DNA from: Solen grandis
Lineage: Eukaryota > Mollusca > Bivalvia > Adapedonta > Solenidae
Direction of reading: 5' to 3'
Length of the DNA: 64,000 nt
NCBI GenBank assembly: GCA_021229015.1
Contig: CM037777.1
Location: 21,202,110-21,266,109, forward strand
A program made the position numbers and the translations under genes. Shown in pieces: positions 10,624-20,426 of this stretch. The notes below the pieces were generated by a model. The model was not told the origin of the DNA, ran no database searches, and saw nothing but the letters and a program-made list of their open reading frames with translations. How positions within the stretch are numbered: position 1 is the first letter of the stretch; every line of letters begins with the position of its first letter.

Positions 10624-11517
10624 ACAGATGTGGCGTTCTAAAAGACAAAACGAATATGAAACAGTGCAAGCTTTTTGGAAATAAATACACAAATATTGTT
10701 AATTATTTACTTTTAATCATGTTATAAGTACATGCTAGTTATTTTAAACAAATGTTATTCCGGTGGGTTGGCTTGTGAGACATGAATTTAAAAAGATTAG
10801 ATCAATTCGGACAATCAAAAACGCTCACCACGAACACTGAGCAGACAGGTAAGCTGGGTATTTATTCAAACGAATCAGAATTCTATAAAATAATAAATTG
10901 TTATTATTCATAATTAAAATGATAAATTACCAGTATTCATGCTGCTTGATTCAGCGGACTCGGCCATTTTGGTGACAGATGCCTGTGAAATATAATGTGG
11001 AAAATATTTCAACACAATATTTGATCACCAAAAATGTTTGTCAATTTTTATGCGTCCTGCATCATCTTGGTAAAATTCATGCGTCCTGCATCTTTCCAAT
11101 ATTTGCAAATTATAACGATTATTGTGCATATTCTACAAAAAGAAATCTATATGTTTTCGTGGCATATAAATGATCATTTTACAAGTGATATTGGTGAGAA
11201 AGCATTGAATATTACTGAAATATCTTCAATAATCTAAATATGTATGCGCACAGCATCTTTTTCTTATGCAATTTTAGAACTTTCATGCGTGCTGCATCCC
11301 CGATTCGATTTTTTGATCAGCAATTATGGACTAAATAATAAGTAAATGTGTGCATTCTATACATTTAAAGAATCTACAGACACGTGGTTATTTTATAGGC
11401 TACTTCTTTTTAAAAAATTCGTACTGATTTAAAGTGAAAATAACGAAAGACACGGTTTGTTTACCTTTTTGTCGCATTCTAACAGGTGCGCGCTAGGTCA
11501 CGTGTTCCCAGCCAGTG
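10624..11517 (-). repeat. Right terminal inverted repeat (894 bp)
   Basis: This is the mirror of the left arm. It carries the same short first exon on the minus strand (ATG at 10967, donor after 10931) and the same acceptor before 10637. Beyond the acceptor the reading frame reaches a stop after about a dozen codons, so this side cannot encode the fingers. The open frames at 10979-11237 are shadows that mirror those at 7470-7728. Confidence 0.9.
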
Positions 11518-11801
11518 AAAGTGTGGCCTCTAGAGTGTTTAAAAGCAACTGTTGACGACGGAAGACGCACGACAGACGACGCACAAAAGGCGATCATAAT
11601 AGCTCAACCTGAGCACAAGTCATATATAGACAGGTGAGCTAAAAAAAAGTTAAAAATATTAAAAAAGAGATAATTTGCAAATTAGGCCAGACAGAGTTAT
11701 GGATCTTAGTCTCTTAGTCAATGCACTTTTCCTATTCACATTCTATTCATATATAAATTTTCATGTCAATACCTTATATAGTTATTGCAGAATAAAGAAG
11801 T

Positions 11802-11953
11802 AGCTTTTCAACTGGCTTGTGGTTTGTCGGTGGTTCTACCCGGATGCCTCCGTACATTTGGGGTCTTTCTCCTCCTTTAATTAGCTGGACGTCGCTATAC
11901 GACTGAAAAACTGTCGAAGCGACGGTAAACTCAAATAGTCAGGTCAAGTCAAG
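11802..11953 (+). mobile_element. tRNA-type SINE, 5'-truncated, with 9-bp target duplication
   Basis: The body and tail of the SINE (CTGGCTTGTGGTTTGTCGG, then TGTCGAAGCGACGGTAAACT) lack the tRNA head. TAAAGAAGT is duplicated at 11793-11801 and 11954-11962. Surrounding DNA resembles a diverged satellite element (AGAGTTATGGAY...TTGTACA phrases at about 11690 and 12020), so the SINE inserted into a repeat. Confidence 0.8.
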
Positions 11954-12229
11954 TAAAGAAGTGTGACAGTGCAAAAAAAGTGTGAATAAAAAGGGGAATA
12001 ACGCAAAAAAAATATACCAGAGTTATGGACCTTGTACATGATAATTCCCCATATCAAGCTCTGTCTATAAATGAAATGTCCTTTCAATTGCATGATTAGA
12101 GCAGAAGTTATTGCAGAAAAAAGAAGTGTTATGGAAAAAGTGTGACGGACACAGACGAAGAAAAAAATGATCCCTATGCGTCACCTCTGATTACAGCAGG
12201 TGACAAAATAATGGATTGAGTCATGATTC

Positions 12230-12592
12230 TCAAGCTGCACCGATATTTCAAAGGTGCATATGGTTGATGCATGCAACACGCTTTTGTGTTATGAAATACA
12301 CTACTGTGAAGTTAAATTAAAATCCAAACATAGATATGACATCATACAGTGGACATGGAAATGTAACCTATAGATGTAGCCTAAAGATACAAAGAGAATT
12401 TATAACAACACTGGTGACCTTGACCTTCAAAGCATACATATGGTAGAAGTGTGCAGCACACTTTTGTGTTATGACAAACACTTTTGTAAAGTTTTATGAA
12501 AATCCATGCATTAATATGGAAGTTATAAGACCGGACACAAAGATGTAGCTTATAAAGACAATAGACAATTTCTGACAACTCCTGCGACCTCG
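12230..12592. repeat. Family-F-type ~185-bp monomers
   Basis: Two direct copies share GCATATGGTTGATGCATGCA / GCATACATATGGTAGAAGTG, CACTTTTGTGTTATGA and AAAATCCA landmarks. They contain the GTGACCTTGACCTT phrase, whose reverse has the TCAAGGTCA extended half-site. A related unit lies at 26130-26391, where it ends in a GGGGACTA terminus. Coding signal is absent. Confidence 0.5.
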
Positions 12593-12980
12593 CGGCCCAG
12601 TTGGCTGGGGCCTAGAATACACCGGCTGCATCCATGCAGAGCAGTAGGACCAAATTTGACCATGCGTTTGCCGTGCATGGCGTCCCGTAAAGCTGGAGAT
12701 GAGGATTCTGGTTGAGCGGACACGGATTTGGCGTGCGGTTTATCCGCAGTGCCTGTGGTTTGCAATATACCGTCTTGACCTTGTATTCAGTATAGACGGG
12801 TGGTCGTATGGGCCCAATACGATCAATCGGCTAGTTACGCCGGGCCCTAGGTTAAGCATATTTCTTCTTCTTTATCTATCACATATACGTATCACTTCAA
12901 ACTGGTACAAACCGTTTCTTCTACACTATTCATCTATAATTTGAACTATAAGGCGGTGGCTTATGTGCCAATCGAGAGGG

Positions 12981-14044
12981 TATAGCATCTATTTAGACTC
13001 TAACGTGTCCGAGCGGTCTGAATAACTATATTTATATAAAACTAAATTTTCCTTGTGACTCTCCTGGTCGTTTGATAAGATAAATAAAAGGTAAGTTATG
13101 AAATATATACAGGGCCGATTTTAAAATGATTTTTACAACAAATTGCTGTATTTAATGATTAACATTTAATTAATTTAAGAATCAGGGAGAGAAAACTACC
13201 TGAACTTAACTCCCTAACTTAATATTTTATACCAAACTAATAAACAAATGTAACACAATAGCTCTATCTTACTTCTAAATATCTAACCCTAAGCTTCAAC
13301 TTACATTTAAATATACGTGTAACCCTAACCCCTATCAAGCTACCCCACACCAGATAGCGCAATGCAATCTGCGTGCGTCGGTAACCTTACCTTAATGAAC
13401 CTTAACGTATTTACTCCTTACTGCTACCCGGCCAGCAGGTTCGCCACCTCTAATCTTGCAAACTTACCAGATAGCACAATGCAATCTGCGCAATAAATGC
13501 CAGGAGGCGTTTTGAATATGCTTGCTACAACATGTAACAGAGGAGCATACCACTTTACTTTTCAACTATCGTGACCAGAATGAGAAAAGCACAATCCGAT
13601 ACTGTCGTATTACATTGCGCACTCACGCATGAAAAGATAAACGACTGGACATACCGTCTGCTTTGACACACAATATATTTGAGAGAGCGGTTTAACTAAA
13701 GGGAGGTAATTCAAATAAAATCCAAATTATAAATACCACGTACACATCTCCTTGTAGACATATAAAAAGAGCTATTTTATTACTTGAAACATAATGAAAT
13801 ATTTTTCTCACAAGAAATAACTACACATACTTTAGAAAATCAATGTGATTAATTAATTAAATAAAAATAAACAGTTATTTAGAAGTAATAAATATTTACC
13901 TCAATAGCTCGTGTTAATAAGAAGCTTCCGCTATAGAAGAATTTTCTAGAAATAATCAAGGGGAACAACTACCGAAGACGTGGCAAAGCTCAACCAAATT
14001 TTAGTACCTTCATAAAAGATAAAAATAAATAAACATTACATGAC
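12981..14044. other. Unidentified ~1.06-kb insertion within LINE leader
   Basis: Comparison with the 29-kb copy shows that this block interrupts the leader. It is AT-rich and contains a repeated 23-bp phrase, CAGATAGCRCAATGCAATCT, at about 13351 and 13468, plus a short AACCCTAACCCC string at 13321. No terminal repeats or coding frames were recognised. Confidence 0.4.
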
Positions 14045-14175
14045 TATCCTTTCGAGTATAACACCTGTGTATCCCCGGCGCTTAGAGGTCGGATGTCCAC
14101 CTCTGTATAAGCGTCCCCTTGTTGGGCTCCGAGGTAAGCGGGGAGCACGGGTGTTGAACTATATTTCCTTATCTT

Positions 14176-14298
14176 ATGGCCTCCTCTCAAAACAAGCGAC
14201 CCCATACGGACTCTGATTCGGTTAACGATAAAGAAACAACATCGACTTCCTTTCAAAATACGTCATCGAACTCCTTTTCAAAGTTTGTTTTTTTATAA
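14176..14298 (+). pseudogene. LINE ORF1 N-terminal fragment
   Basis: The frame starts MASSQNKRPHTDSDS and runs 40 codons of Ser/Thr/Asn-rich sequence to a TAA. Its start context matches that of the 28957 (minus) ORF1, which begins MASNQFKKIKRNETD. This is gag-like protein of an I-type LINE, where ORF1 coats the RNA. The stop falls inside the SINE target duplication but is present in the reconstructed pre-insertion sequence, so the frame was already broken. Confidence 0.55.
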
Positions 14299-14300
14299 TA

Positions 14301-14557
14301 AACTTCTCTTGACTATTTGAATTTACCGTCGCTTCGACAGTATTTCAGTCATATAGCGACGTCCAGCTAATTACAGGTGGAAGACCCAGAATGCACGGAG
14401 GCATCCGAGTAGAACCACCGACCTACCGCAAGCCAGCTGGAAGGCTTTCTCACATGAAAATCGGAATGACCCTGCCGGGTTTCAAACCCACGCGGTGAGG
14501 GGCTGAGTGAGTGTTAAAGTCAGCGACTTAACCCTCTCGGCCACGGAGGCCCCCCCA
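14301..14557 (-). mobile_element. Full-length tRNA-derived SINE with 11-bp target duplication
   Basis: Read on the minus strand, it has a tRNA-like head (CTCCGTGGCCGAGAGGGTTA, the box A region; box B in GGTTTGAAACCCG), then the conserved body (CAGCTGGCTTGCGGTAGGTC) and the tail TGTCGAAGCGACGGTAAATT. TTTTTATAATA flanks it at 14290-14300 and 14558-14568. The body resembles V-type molluscan SINEs such as RUDI, an attribution made from memory. Confidence 0.88.
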
Positions 14558-15124
14558 TTTTTATAATAGAACCGATCAATGAAAATAATAAGCTCACCTC
14601 ACTGTCTCCCTTTGTTATTAAAAAAACAGTTTTAGGCTTAATTGGCGAAGTGTAAGCGGTAAACAAACCCACTAAGAAAAAACAAAATTCTTATCGAAAT
14701 TAAAAGAAAAGCACAAGGCGAAAACATACTCAGATTAAAAACCTTTTCAAACATAGAGATAAATTCATCTATTCACAGAACTTTAATTTCATCTACAGGT
14801 GTGATCCGCGACAAAATGCTATCTGGTGTAACCGATAAATAAATTGCAGAAAATCTAAAACCTCAGGGTGTAACAGCAGCACGAAGAGTTATTATTACCA
14901 AAAACAAATCCGAAATTTATACAAACACAATTTTTCTTACTTTTACCAATTACTCCAAGATTCAAAAATCTTCTACAGAATAATTAGGTTTTCGCCTCTG
15001 CAGGGCGAAACCTATTGTTCTTCTGTTGATTTTTTTAAGCTCACCTGAGCACGTGTGCTCAGGATGAGCTTTTAGGATCGATGAATGTCCGTCGTCCGTC
15101 CGTCCGTCCGTCGTCCGTCGTTCA

Positions 15125-17215
15125 CAATTTGTTCGTTTGCACTCTAGCATCTTCATTTTATGAGCAATTATCTTCACACTTTAGAACAATGTTTATAACC
15201 TTAAAATCACGGCCAAGTTCGATTATGGCTGATATCGGAACATTAGGTCAGGAGTTATGCCCCTTTTAAAATTCAAAAAAGCCAGATTTCACATTGTTTG
15301 CACTCTATCATCTTCATTTCATTAGCAATTATCTTCAAACTTTATATCAATGTTTATAACCATAAAATCACGGCCAAGTTCGATTATGGCTGATATCGTA
15401 CTATTAGGTCAGGAGTTATGCCCCTTTTAAAATTAAAAAAAGCCAGATTTCACATTGTTTGCACTCTAGCATCTTCATTTCATGAGCAATTATCTTCAAA
15501 CTTTATATCAATGTTTATAACCATAAGATCACGGCCAAGTTCGATTATGGCTGATATCGTACCATTAGGTCAGGAGTTATGCCCCTTTTAAAATTAAAAA
15601 AAGCCAGATTTCACATTGTTTGCACTCTAGCATCTTCATTTCATTAGCAATTATCTTCAAACTTTATATCAATGTTTATAAGCATAAAATCACGGCCAAG
15701 TTCGATTATGGCTGATATCATACCATTAGGTCAGGAGTTATGCCCCTTTTAAAATTAAAAAAAGCCAGATTTCACATTGTTTGCACTCTAGCATCTTCAT
15801 TTCATTAGCAATTATCTTCAAACTTTATATCAATGTTTATAAGCATAAAATCACGGCCAAGTTCGATTATGGCTGATATCGTACCATTAGGTCAGGAGTT
15901 ATGCCCCTTTTAAAATTAAAAAAAGCCAGATTTCACATTGTTTGCACTCTAGCATCTTCATTTCATGAGCAATTATCTTCAAACTTTATATCAATGTTTA
16001 TAACCATAAGATCACGGCCAAGTTCGATTATGGCTGATATCGTACCATTAGGTCAGGAGTTATGCCCCTTTTAAAATTAAAAAAAGCCAGATTTCACATT
16101 GTTTGCACTCTAGCATCTTCATTTCATGAGCAATTATCTTCAAACTTTATATCAATGTTTATAACATAATCACGGCCAAGTTCGATTATGGCTGATATCA
16201 TACCATTAGGTCAGGAGTTATGCCCCTTTTAAAATTAAAAAAGCCAGATTTCACATTGTTTGCACTCTAGCATCTTCATTTCATTAGCAATTATCTTCAA
16301 ACTTTATATCAATGTTTATAAGCATAAAATCACGGCCAAGTTCGATTATGGCTGATATCGTACCATTAGGTCAGGAGTTATGCCCCTTTTAAAATTAAAA
16401 AAAGCCAGATTTCACATTGTTTGCACTCTAGCATCTTCATTTCATGAGCAATTATCTTCAAACTTTATATCAATGTTTATAAGCATAAAATCACGGCCAA
16501 GTTCGATTATGGCTGATATCGTACCATTAGGTCAGGAGTTATGCCCCTTTTAAAATTAAAAAAAGCCAGATTTCACATTGTTTGCACTCTAGCATCTTCA
16601 TTTCATTAGCAATTATCTTCAAACTTTATATCAAATTATGCTGATATCGTACCATTAGGTCAGGAGTTATGCCCCTTTTAAAATTAAAAAAAGCCAGATT
16701 TCACATTGTTTGCACTCTAGCATCTTGATTTCATTAGCAATTATCTTCAAACTTTATATCAATGTTTATAAGCATAAAATCACGGCCAAGTTCGATTATG
16801 GCTGATATCATACCATTAGGTCAGGAGTTATGCCCCTTTTAAAATTCAAAAAAGCCAGATTTCACATTGTTTGCACTCTAGCATCTTCATTTCATTAGCA
16901 ATATCTTCAAACTTTATATCAATGTTTATAAGCATAAAATCACGGCCAAGTTCGATTATGGCTGATATCGTACCATGAGGTCAGGAGTTATGCCCCTTTT
17001 AAAATTCAAAAAAGCCAGATTTCACATTGTTTGCACTCTAGCATCTTCATTTCATGAGCAATTTTTTTCAAATTTGATAACAATGATTATAACCATAAAA
17101 TCTCGGCCAAGTTCGATTATGGCTGATATCATACCATTAGGTCAGGAGTTATGCCCCTTTTAAAATTCAAAAAAGCCAGATTTCACATTGTTTGCACTCT
17201 AGCATCTTCATTTGA
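15125..17215 (+). repeat. ~157-bp satellite array (type A monomer)
   Basis: About 13 highly similar direct copies share CACATTGTTTGCACTCTAGC, ATCACGGCCAAGTTCGATTA and AGGTCAGGAGTTATGCCCC. One copy (about 16620) has an internal deletion. Copies in the middle are nearly identical, implying recent local expansion. The open frames at 15081 and 16975 are this repeat read through. Confidence 0.9.
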
Positions 17216-17221
17216 TTTTTT

Positions 17222-17900
17222 TTAAGCCCAATCTTTATGAAACTTAGTCAGAATGTTTGTTTCCATAAAATCTTGGACAAGTTTGAAATTGGGTCATGTG
17301 GGGTCAAAAAGTAGGTCATGAGGTCAAGTCTTATAAAAACCTTGTTAACACTCTAGAGGCCACATTTTTAGCCCAATCTTCATGAAACTTGGTCAGAATG
17401 TTTCTCTCTATAAAATATTGTACAAATTCGAAATTGTGTCATGTGCGGTCAAAAAGTAGGTCATGAGGTCAAATCTTAGAAAAACCTTGTTAACACTAAA
17501 GAGGCCACATTTTTGGCCAAATCTTTATGAAACTTGGTCAAAATGTTTGTCTCCATAAAATCTTGGACAAGTTCGAATTTGGGTCATGTGGGGTCAAAAA
17601 GTAGGTCACGAGGTCAAATCTTAGAAAAACCTTGTTAACACTCTAGAGGCCACATTTTTGGACCAATCTTTATTAAACTTAGTCAGAATGTTTGTTTCCA
17701 TAAAATCTTGGACAAGTTCGAAATTGGGTCATGTGGGGTCAAAAAGTAGGTCATGAGGTCAAATCTTAGAAAAACCTTGATAACACTCTAGAGGCCACAT
17801 TTTTGGCCATCTTTATGAAACTTGGTCAGATGTTGTTTCCATAAAATCTTGAACAAGTTCGAAAGTGGGTTATGTGGGGTCAAAAAGTAGGTCAGTATGA
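17222..17900 (+). repeat. Type-B satellite array with AGGTCA-NN-AGGTCA sites
   Basis: About 4.5 monomers of ~145 bp have the same landmarks as 3358-4650 (TGGGTCATGTGGGGTCAAAA, ACTCTAGAGGCCACATTTTT). Most carry AAAGTAGGTCATGAGGTCA, which preserves both hexamers and the ROR-type 5' flank. The junction with the ~157-bp array falls at a T-run. Confidence 0.8.
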
Positions 17901-18536
17901 AAAATCCAACATATGTTGCTCATTTATAATCAGGTGAGCGATTCAGGGCCATTATGGCCCTCTTGTTTTATTTTTTTTTCCAATTCCACCTATTTTTGTA
18001 GCCAACCTAACGGCCAGATGAGAAAAGCTACAGCTATGAAATTTTGGGCATGGAGTCACACTTATCTGAACTTGTGCCTAAATGGTCAAACTTTTCACTT
18101 TTGTTTCTGATTTAGCCACTAGGGGGCGTTCTGCATGTAATCACTCTTTTGCTAATAACTCTAAACTTTGAAGCATGATTTAGATGCGGTTTTTACATAA
18201 TGTTCCTTGTTGACAACCCATTCAAATATGATTGATATCTCAGCATCGAGTACCGGAAAAAATATTCTAGGAGAGGTTGAATGTTGGAAACTTTTTGTGG
18301 AAGAATGCGGATAGGTCTACGAAAAACCTACCCATTTTTGTTAGAGATCAGATAGATGCTACAAAATTGTAAAACACGGGTTCGAAATGGTAATTTTTTT
18401 ATGGTATGAAATGGTTATGGTACGAAATGTCCAGGTACCACATACAGAGACCCTGCGAAGATCGATTTTATTGTCAATTGTTTAACCCCAAATACGACCT
18501 AGCTTTATTCTTAACATTTATCTAAGTGCACGAAAT

Positions 18537-18779
18537 GTTGTTGTATTGGGGTTTACCGTCGCTGCGATAGTATTTCAATCATTTAGCGACGTCCAGCTAA
18601 TTACAGGTGGAGGAAGACCCCGAGTACACAGAGGTGCCCGGGTAGAACCACCGACCTACCGCAAGCCAGCTGGAAGGCTTCCTCACATGAAAAATCCGAA
18701 GTCCTTATCGGGACTCACAGCGGTGAGTGGCTGAGAGATTTGTAGTCCACGACTGTAACCGCTCGGCCACGGCGACCCC
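18537..18779 (-). mobile_element. Full-length tRNA-derived SINE with perfect 13-bp target duplication
   Basis: The organisation is as in the 14301 copy: tRNA head at the right (GTCGCCGTGGCCGAGCGGTT), body CAGCTGGCTTGCGGTAGGTC, tail near 18550. AAGTGCACGAAAT occurs at 18524-18536 and 18780-18792. The head differs more from the others, and the 62-codon open frame across it is not a gene. Confidence 0.88.
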
Positions 18780-18792
18780 AAGTGCACGAAAT

Positions 18793-19593
18793 ATATCAAT
18801 CAATCGTGTGTAAGAGCAATTTCAATGTTGGAGTGATCGAACGTTAAACTTTGTTTACATTACTCGACAAAATGGCCGACACGTTAACTCGCACGTCGAG
18901 TTAAAACATAAATGTCGGGTTAAAACATAAATGTAATCGGCGACGTAATTCAATGACCCAAGCAATTGTTTGATCCACTGACATTTCTGCGGTGCGGTAG
19001 AAAAAAACCTTATTTTGTTTTAAAATATACTTAATGCTCGAATTATTGACACTGTTTCACGCTTCGACTTATCTTACATGCGTGAAAAGAAACCGGAACT
19101 AACAAGAATTTCATTCTTGTATTTCATTGGCTGTTTATGATAAAATAACCGAATGGGGCTTAATCACTCACAACAAAATCAAGGATGCGCAGTGCCATGT
19201 TTTATTGAATCGTAAACATCTAATTCTTGAATTTTGTAGTGTGCATATAATAATGTGGTCAGCAAATACCTTTCTTTTATCTTTTTTTTTTCTAAATAAT
19301 TATGAAGCATACTAAGGTTGAAAGATGTCACTCTTTGAGACCATTAGAAAGGAAGAACAGACTACTGCTGTAATGAGTACATGTACAAAACTTAATCAAC
19401 CTGCAAAAAAATACAGATTTACATAGATCATGTCAATTTTACTGCTGAATTGAAAGAAAGATCATGAAAAAGGCATCATTATACAGTATAAAAACATCGT
19501 TGATCTTTAATTTTGTGGAAAATAAATGAAATTAACCACTGGTACACCGCCAATGGGTCTAATTTTGCAAGGGATGAATTTTATTTTAAGTAT
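18793..19593. other. Non-coding stretch
   Basis: Nothing recognisable was seen. The stretch is AT-rich with a few CpG-containing phrases near 18880-18960 (CGTTAACTCGCACGTCGAG). The open frame at 19127-19315 has no domain. Confidence 0.5.
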
Positions 19594-19595
19594 GA

Positions 19596-20416
19596 AGGGC
19601 GATCCCGATAGCTCACATTGAGCACGTTCTGCTTTAATGAGCTAAAATGTTTTAAAGATGGCGTCTTACATAGATAACATATATCGTTCAATTCGACAAA
19701 TATCATTTTGAAAGAATTTACAGATAGTCCATGCTTTCCATGTGACACATGAACACTAATTTTCATGAGCGTGGCTTCTTGCCGTTGTAAAGAAATAAAA
19801 GGACAATTGCATAGAAACGTTTTAGGACATTTTGTCTAAGCAAGGCACACTAAGCCAGAAACAAGCAACTTAGCGGAATGATGAACCGGTTAAGTGTGTC
19901 AATGTTAAGTCATCGAAAATGTAGGAATTGCACGAGAAAATGGTGCTGAAAGTGTCGTGTATAGAGTATATACTACATAACTGAGCCATTTAAGGTACGT
20001 AGCTGTGGTGTCCACTGTCATTTTTCACACAAGTTTCTATGTTGAATATCTAATAATAGTATTACAAAGTCGACTGACTTTAAGGAAACAAAGCGAAAGT
20101 AGTTCCAATTTTCGTGTGGTGACGTTCCTCGTTTCATGCCGTTAACAAAGTCAAAACCGAATTTGACAGATAGGTTTGAGGGTTTTACCACAGTCGAAGT
20201 CATGCCATTTGTAGTCGCGATAGGCAATGTAGGCCACACAATATTCTACAGTAACGTCAGGTTGGCCCCTTCTCCAGTACGTCGTGACGACGGGCAGTCC
20301 AGTGTCGGTGTATACAGGCATGCCCTCTGAATTTAAATTGACGCCGATCCAGTAGTACATAAACTCGTTCCCTGAGTAAACATTGGAAATAATGCTCGTC
20401 AAATATCTGCTAAGAC
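19596..20416 (+). repeat. Segmental duplication, copy 1 (partner 48016-48838)
   Basis: About 820 bp is shared in direct orientation with 48016-48838. It starts in a family-A hairpin-end fragment (ATAGCTCACATTGAGCAC, GAGCTAAAATG) and ends within the lectin exon. Landmarks include GACAGATAGGT, AAATGGTGCTGAAAGTGTCG and GAGTATATACTACATAACTG. The other copy has small indels, such as a duplicated ACAGATAGTCCATGCTTT near 48135-48175. Confidence 0.85.
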
Positions 20417-20426
20417 TCCCCCTTTC
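20151..20426 (-). CDS. C-type lectin domain, C-terminal exon (copy 1)
   Basis: The minus-strand frame reads through LSRYLTSIIS, then WIGV, GQPD, YCV, W-H-D-F-D-C and ends ICQIRF followed by TGA. These are the standard second-half features of a C-type lectin fold: the WIGL-type motif, a QPD (galactose-type) tripeptide, a WND-like WHD and the last two disulfide cysteines. It would act in extracellular carbohydrate recognition. The acceptor was not fixed; the open frame continues leftward in protein terms through INTERGSL. The first half of the domain is not in this exon. Its partner at 48569 is a paralogous exon. Confidence 0.78.
   Translation of the reverse strand, partial: ERGSLSRYLTSIISNVYSGNEFMYYWIGVNLNSEGMPVYTDTGLPVVTTYWRRGQPDVTVEYCVAYIAYRDYKWHDFDCGKTLKPICQIRF

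Larger units (their letters stand above)
7190..11517. mobile_element. 4.33-kb DNA transposon with 894-bp terminal inverted repeats
   Basis: The two arms, 7190-8083 and 10624-11517, are both 894 bp and near-identical in inverted orientation. I saw only a handful of substitutions, for example at the TGATAATTTA/TGATCATTTA site. Termini read CACTGGCTGGGAACACG. AAAGT lies on both outer flanks (7185-7189 and 11518-11522), suggesting a 5-bp target duplication. A 3-bp AAG duplication with TCACTGG termini gives the same empty site. The 2.54-kb interior holds a C2H2 zinc-finger coding region, a short family-A element, a diverged relative of the arms and a tandem repeat. No transposase is visible, so it is probably non-autonomous. 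The superfamily is unassigned: 5-bp duplication plus a CAC start recalls Transib/RAG-like elements, but that is weak. Confidence 0.88.
6753..11640 (-). mobile_element. Family-A element (type-B satellite) split by a transposon
   Basis: Type-B monomers in reverse orientation run from about 6753 to 7189 and resume at 11518. They lead into the GACGACGGAAGACGCACGAC run and a hairpin-type end (AGCTCAACCTGAGCACAAG to CAGGTGAGCT) finishing at 11640. The family's GGGCCAT end is absent on the left, so this copy is truncated there. Joining the flanks at 7189 and 11523 recreates an uninterrupted monomer (GGGCCTAAAGTGTGGCCTC). This shows that the intervening 4.3 kb was inserted into an existing array. Confidence 0.8.
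12593..14620 (+). mobile_element. I-like non-LTR retrotransposon, 5' part
   Basis: The GC-rich leader at 12593-12850 (GGCCCAGTTGGCTGGGGCC onward) is the inverse match of 29230-29507, the 5' region of the LINE copy there. After 12980 the match is broken by ~1.06 kb of unrelated sequence and resumes at 14045 (ATCCTTTCGAGTATAACACC). It leads to an ORF1 start at 14176, then to a SINE at 14301. Nothing of ORF2 follows. It is a remnant only. Confidence 0.65.
15036..17965 (+). mobile_element. Complete family-A element with two different satellites
   Basis: The hairpin end (AAGCTCACCTGAGCACGTG, TGCTCAGGATGAGCT) and GTCCGTCGTCCGTCCGTCCG run are followed by ~13 copies of a ~157-bp monomer (about 15125-17215). 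About five copies of the ~145-bp type-B monomer follow (17222-17900). The element ends with CAGGTGAGCGATTCAGGGCC, ATTATGGCCCTCTTG at 17965. It sits in a T-run of the surrounding family-C element. The ends carry an asymmetric inverted repeat, CTCACCTGA near one tip and TCAGGTGAG ~27 bp inside the other. T-flanked insertion and asymmetric ends fit Helentron-derived non-autonomous elements. Confidence 0.85.
14982..18372 (-). mobile_element. Family-C element, interrupted by a family-A element
   Basis: It starts at 14984 with the palindromic end AGGTTTTCGCCTCTGCAGGG / CGAAACCT. After the nested element it resumes at 17966 with sequence collinear with the reverse of 45466-45740 (AATTCCACC, GCTACAGCTATGA, CACTAGGGGGCG, CGGATAGGTCTACGAAAAAC). 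It is 3'-incomplete: it stops within the first long monomer and lacks the AACCGCAAGCGGT end. Confidence 0.75.

Noticed and set aside
13321..13333. Interstitial telomere repeat
   Set aside because: Only about two AACCCT-like units occur; the run is too short to mean anything.
15125..17215. CRISPR-like array
   Set aside because: Monomers are contiguous ~157-bp repeats without variable spacers, and the setting is eukaryotic.
20018..20239. 73-codon minus-strand frame overlapping the lectin exon (and 48433-48735)
   Set aside because: They are alternative frames of the lectin exon and its 3' flank. The lectin frame explains the conserved residues and has its own stop.
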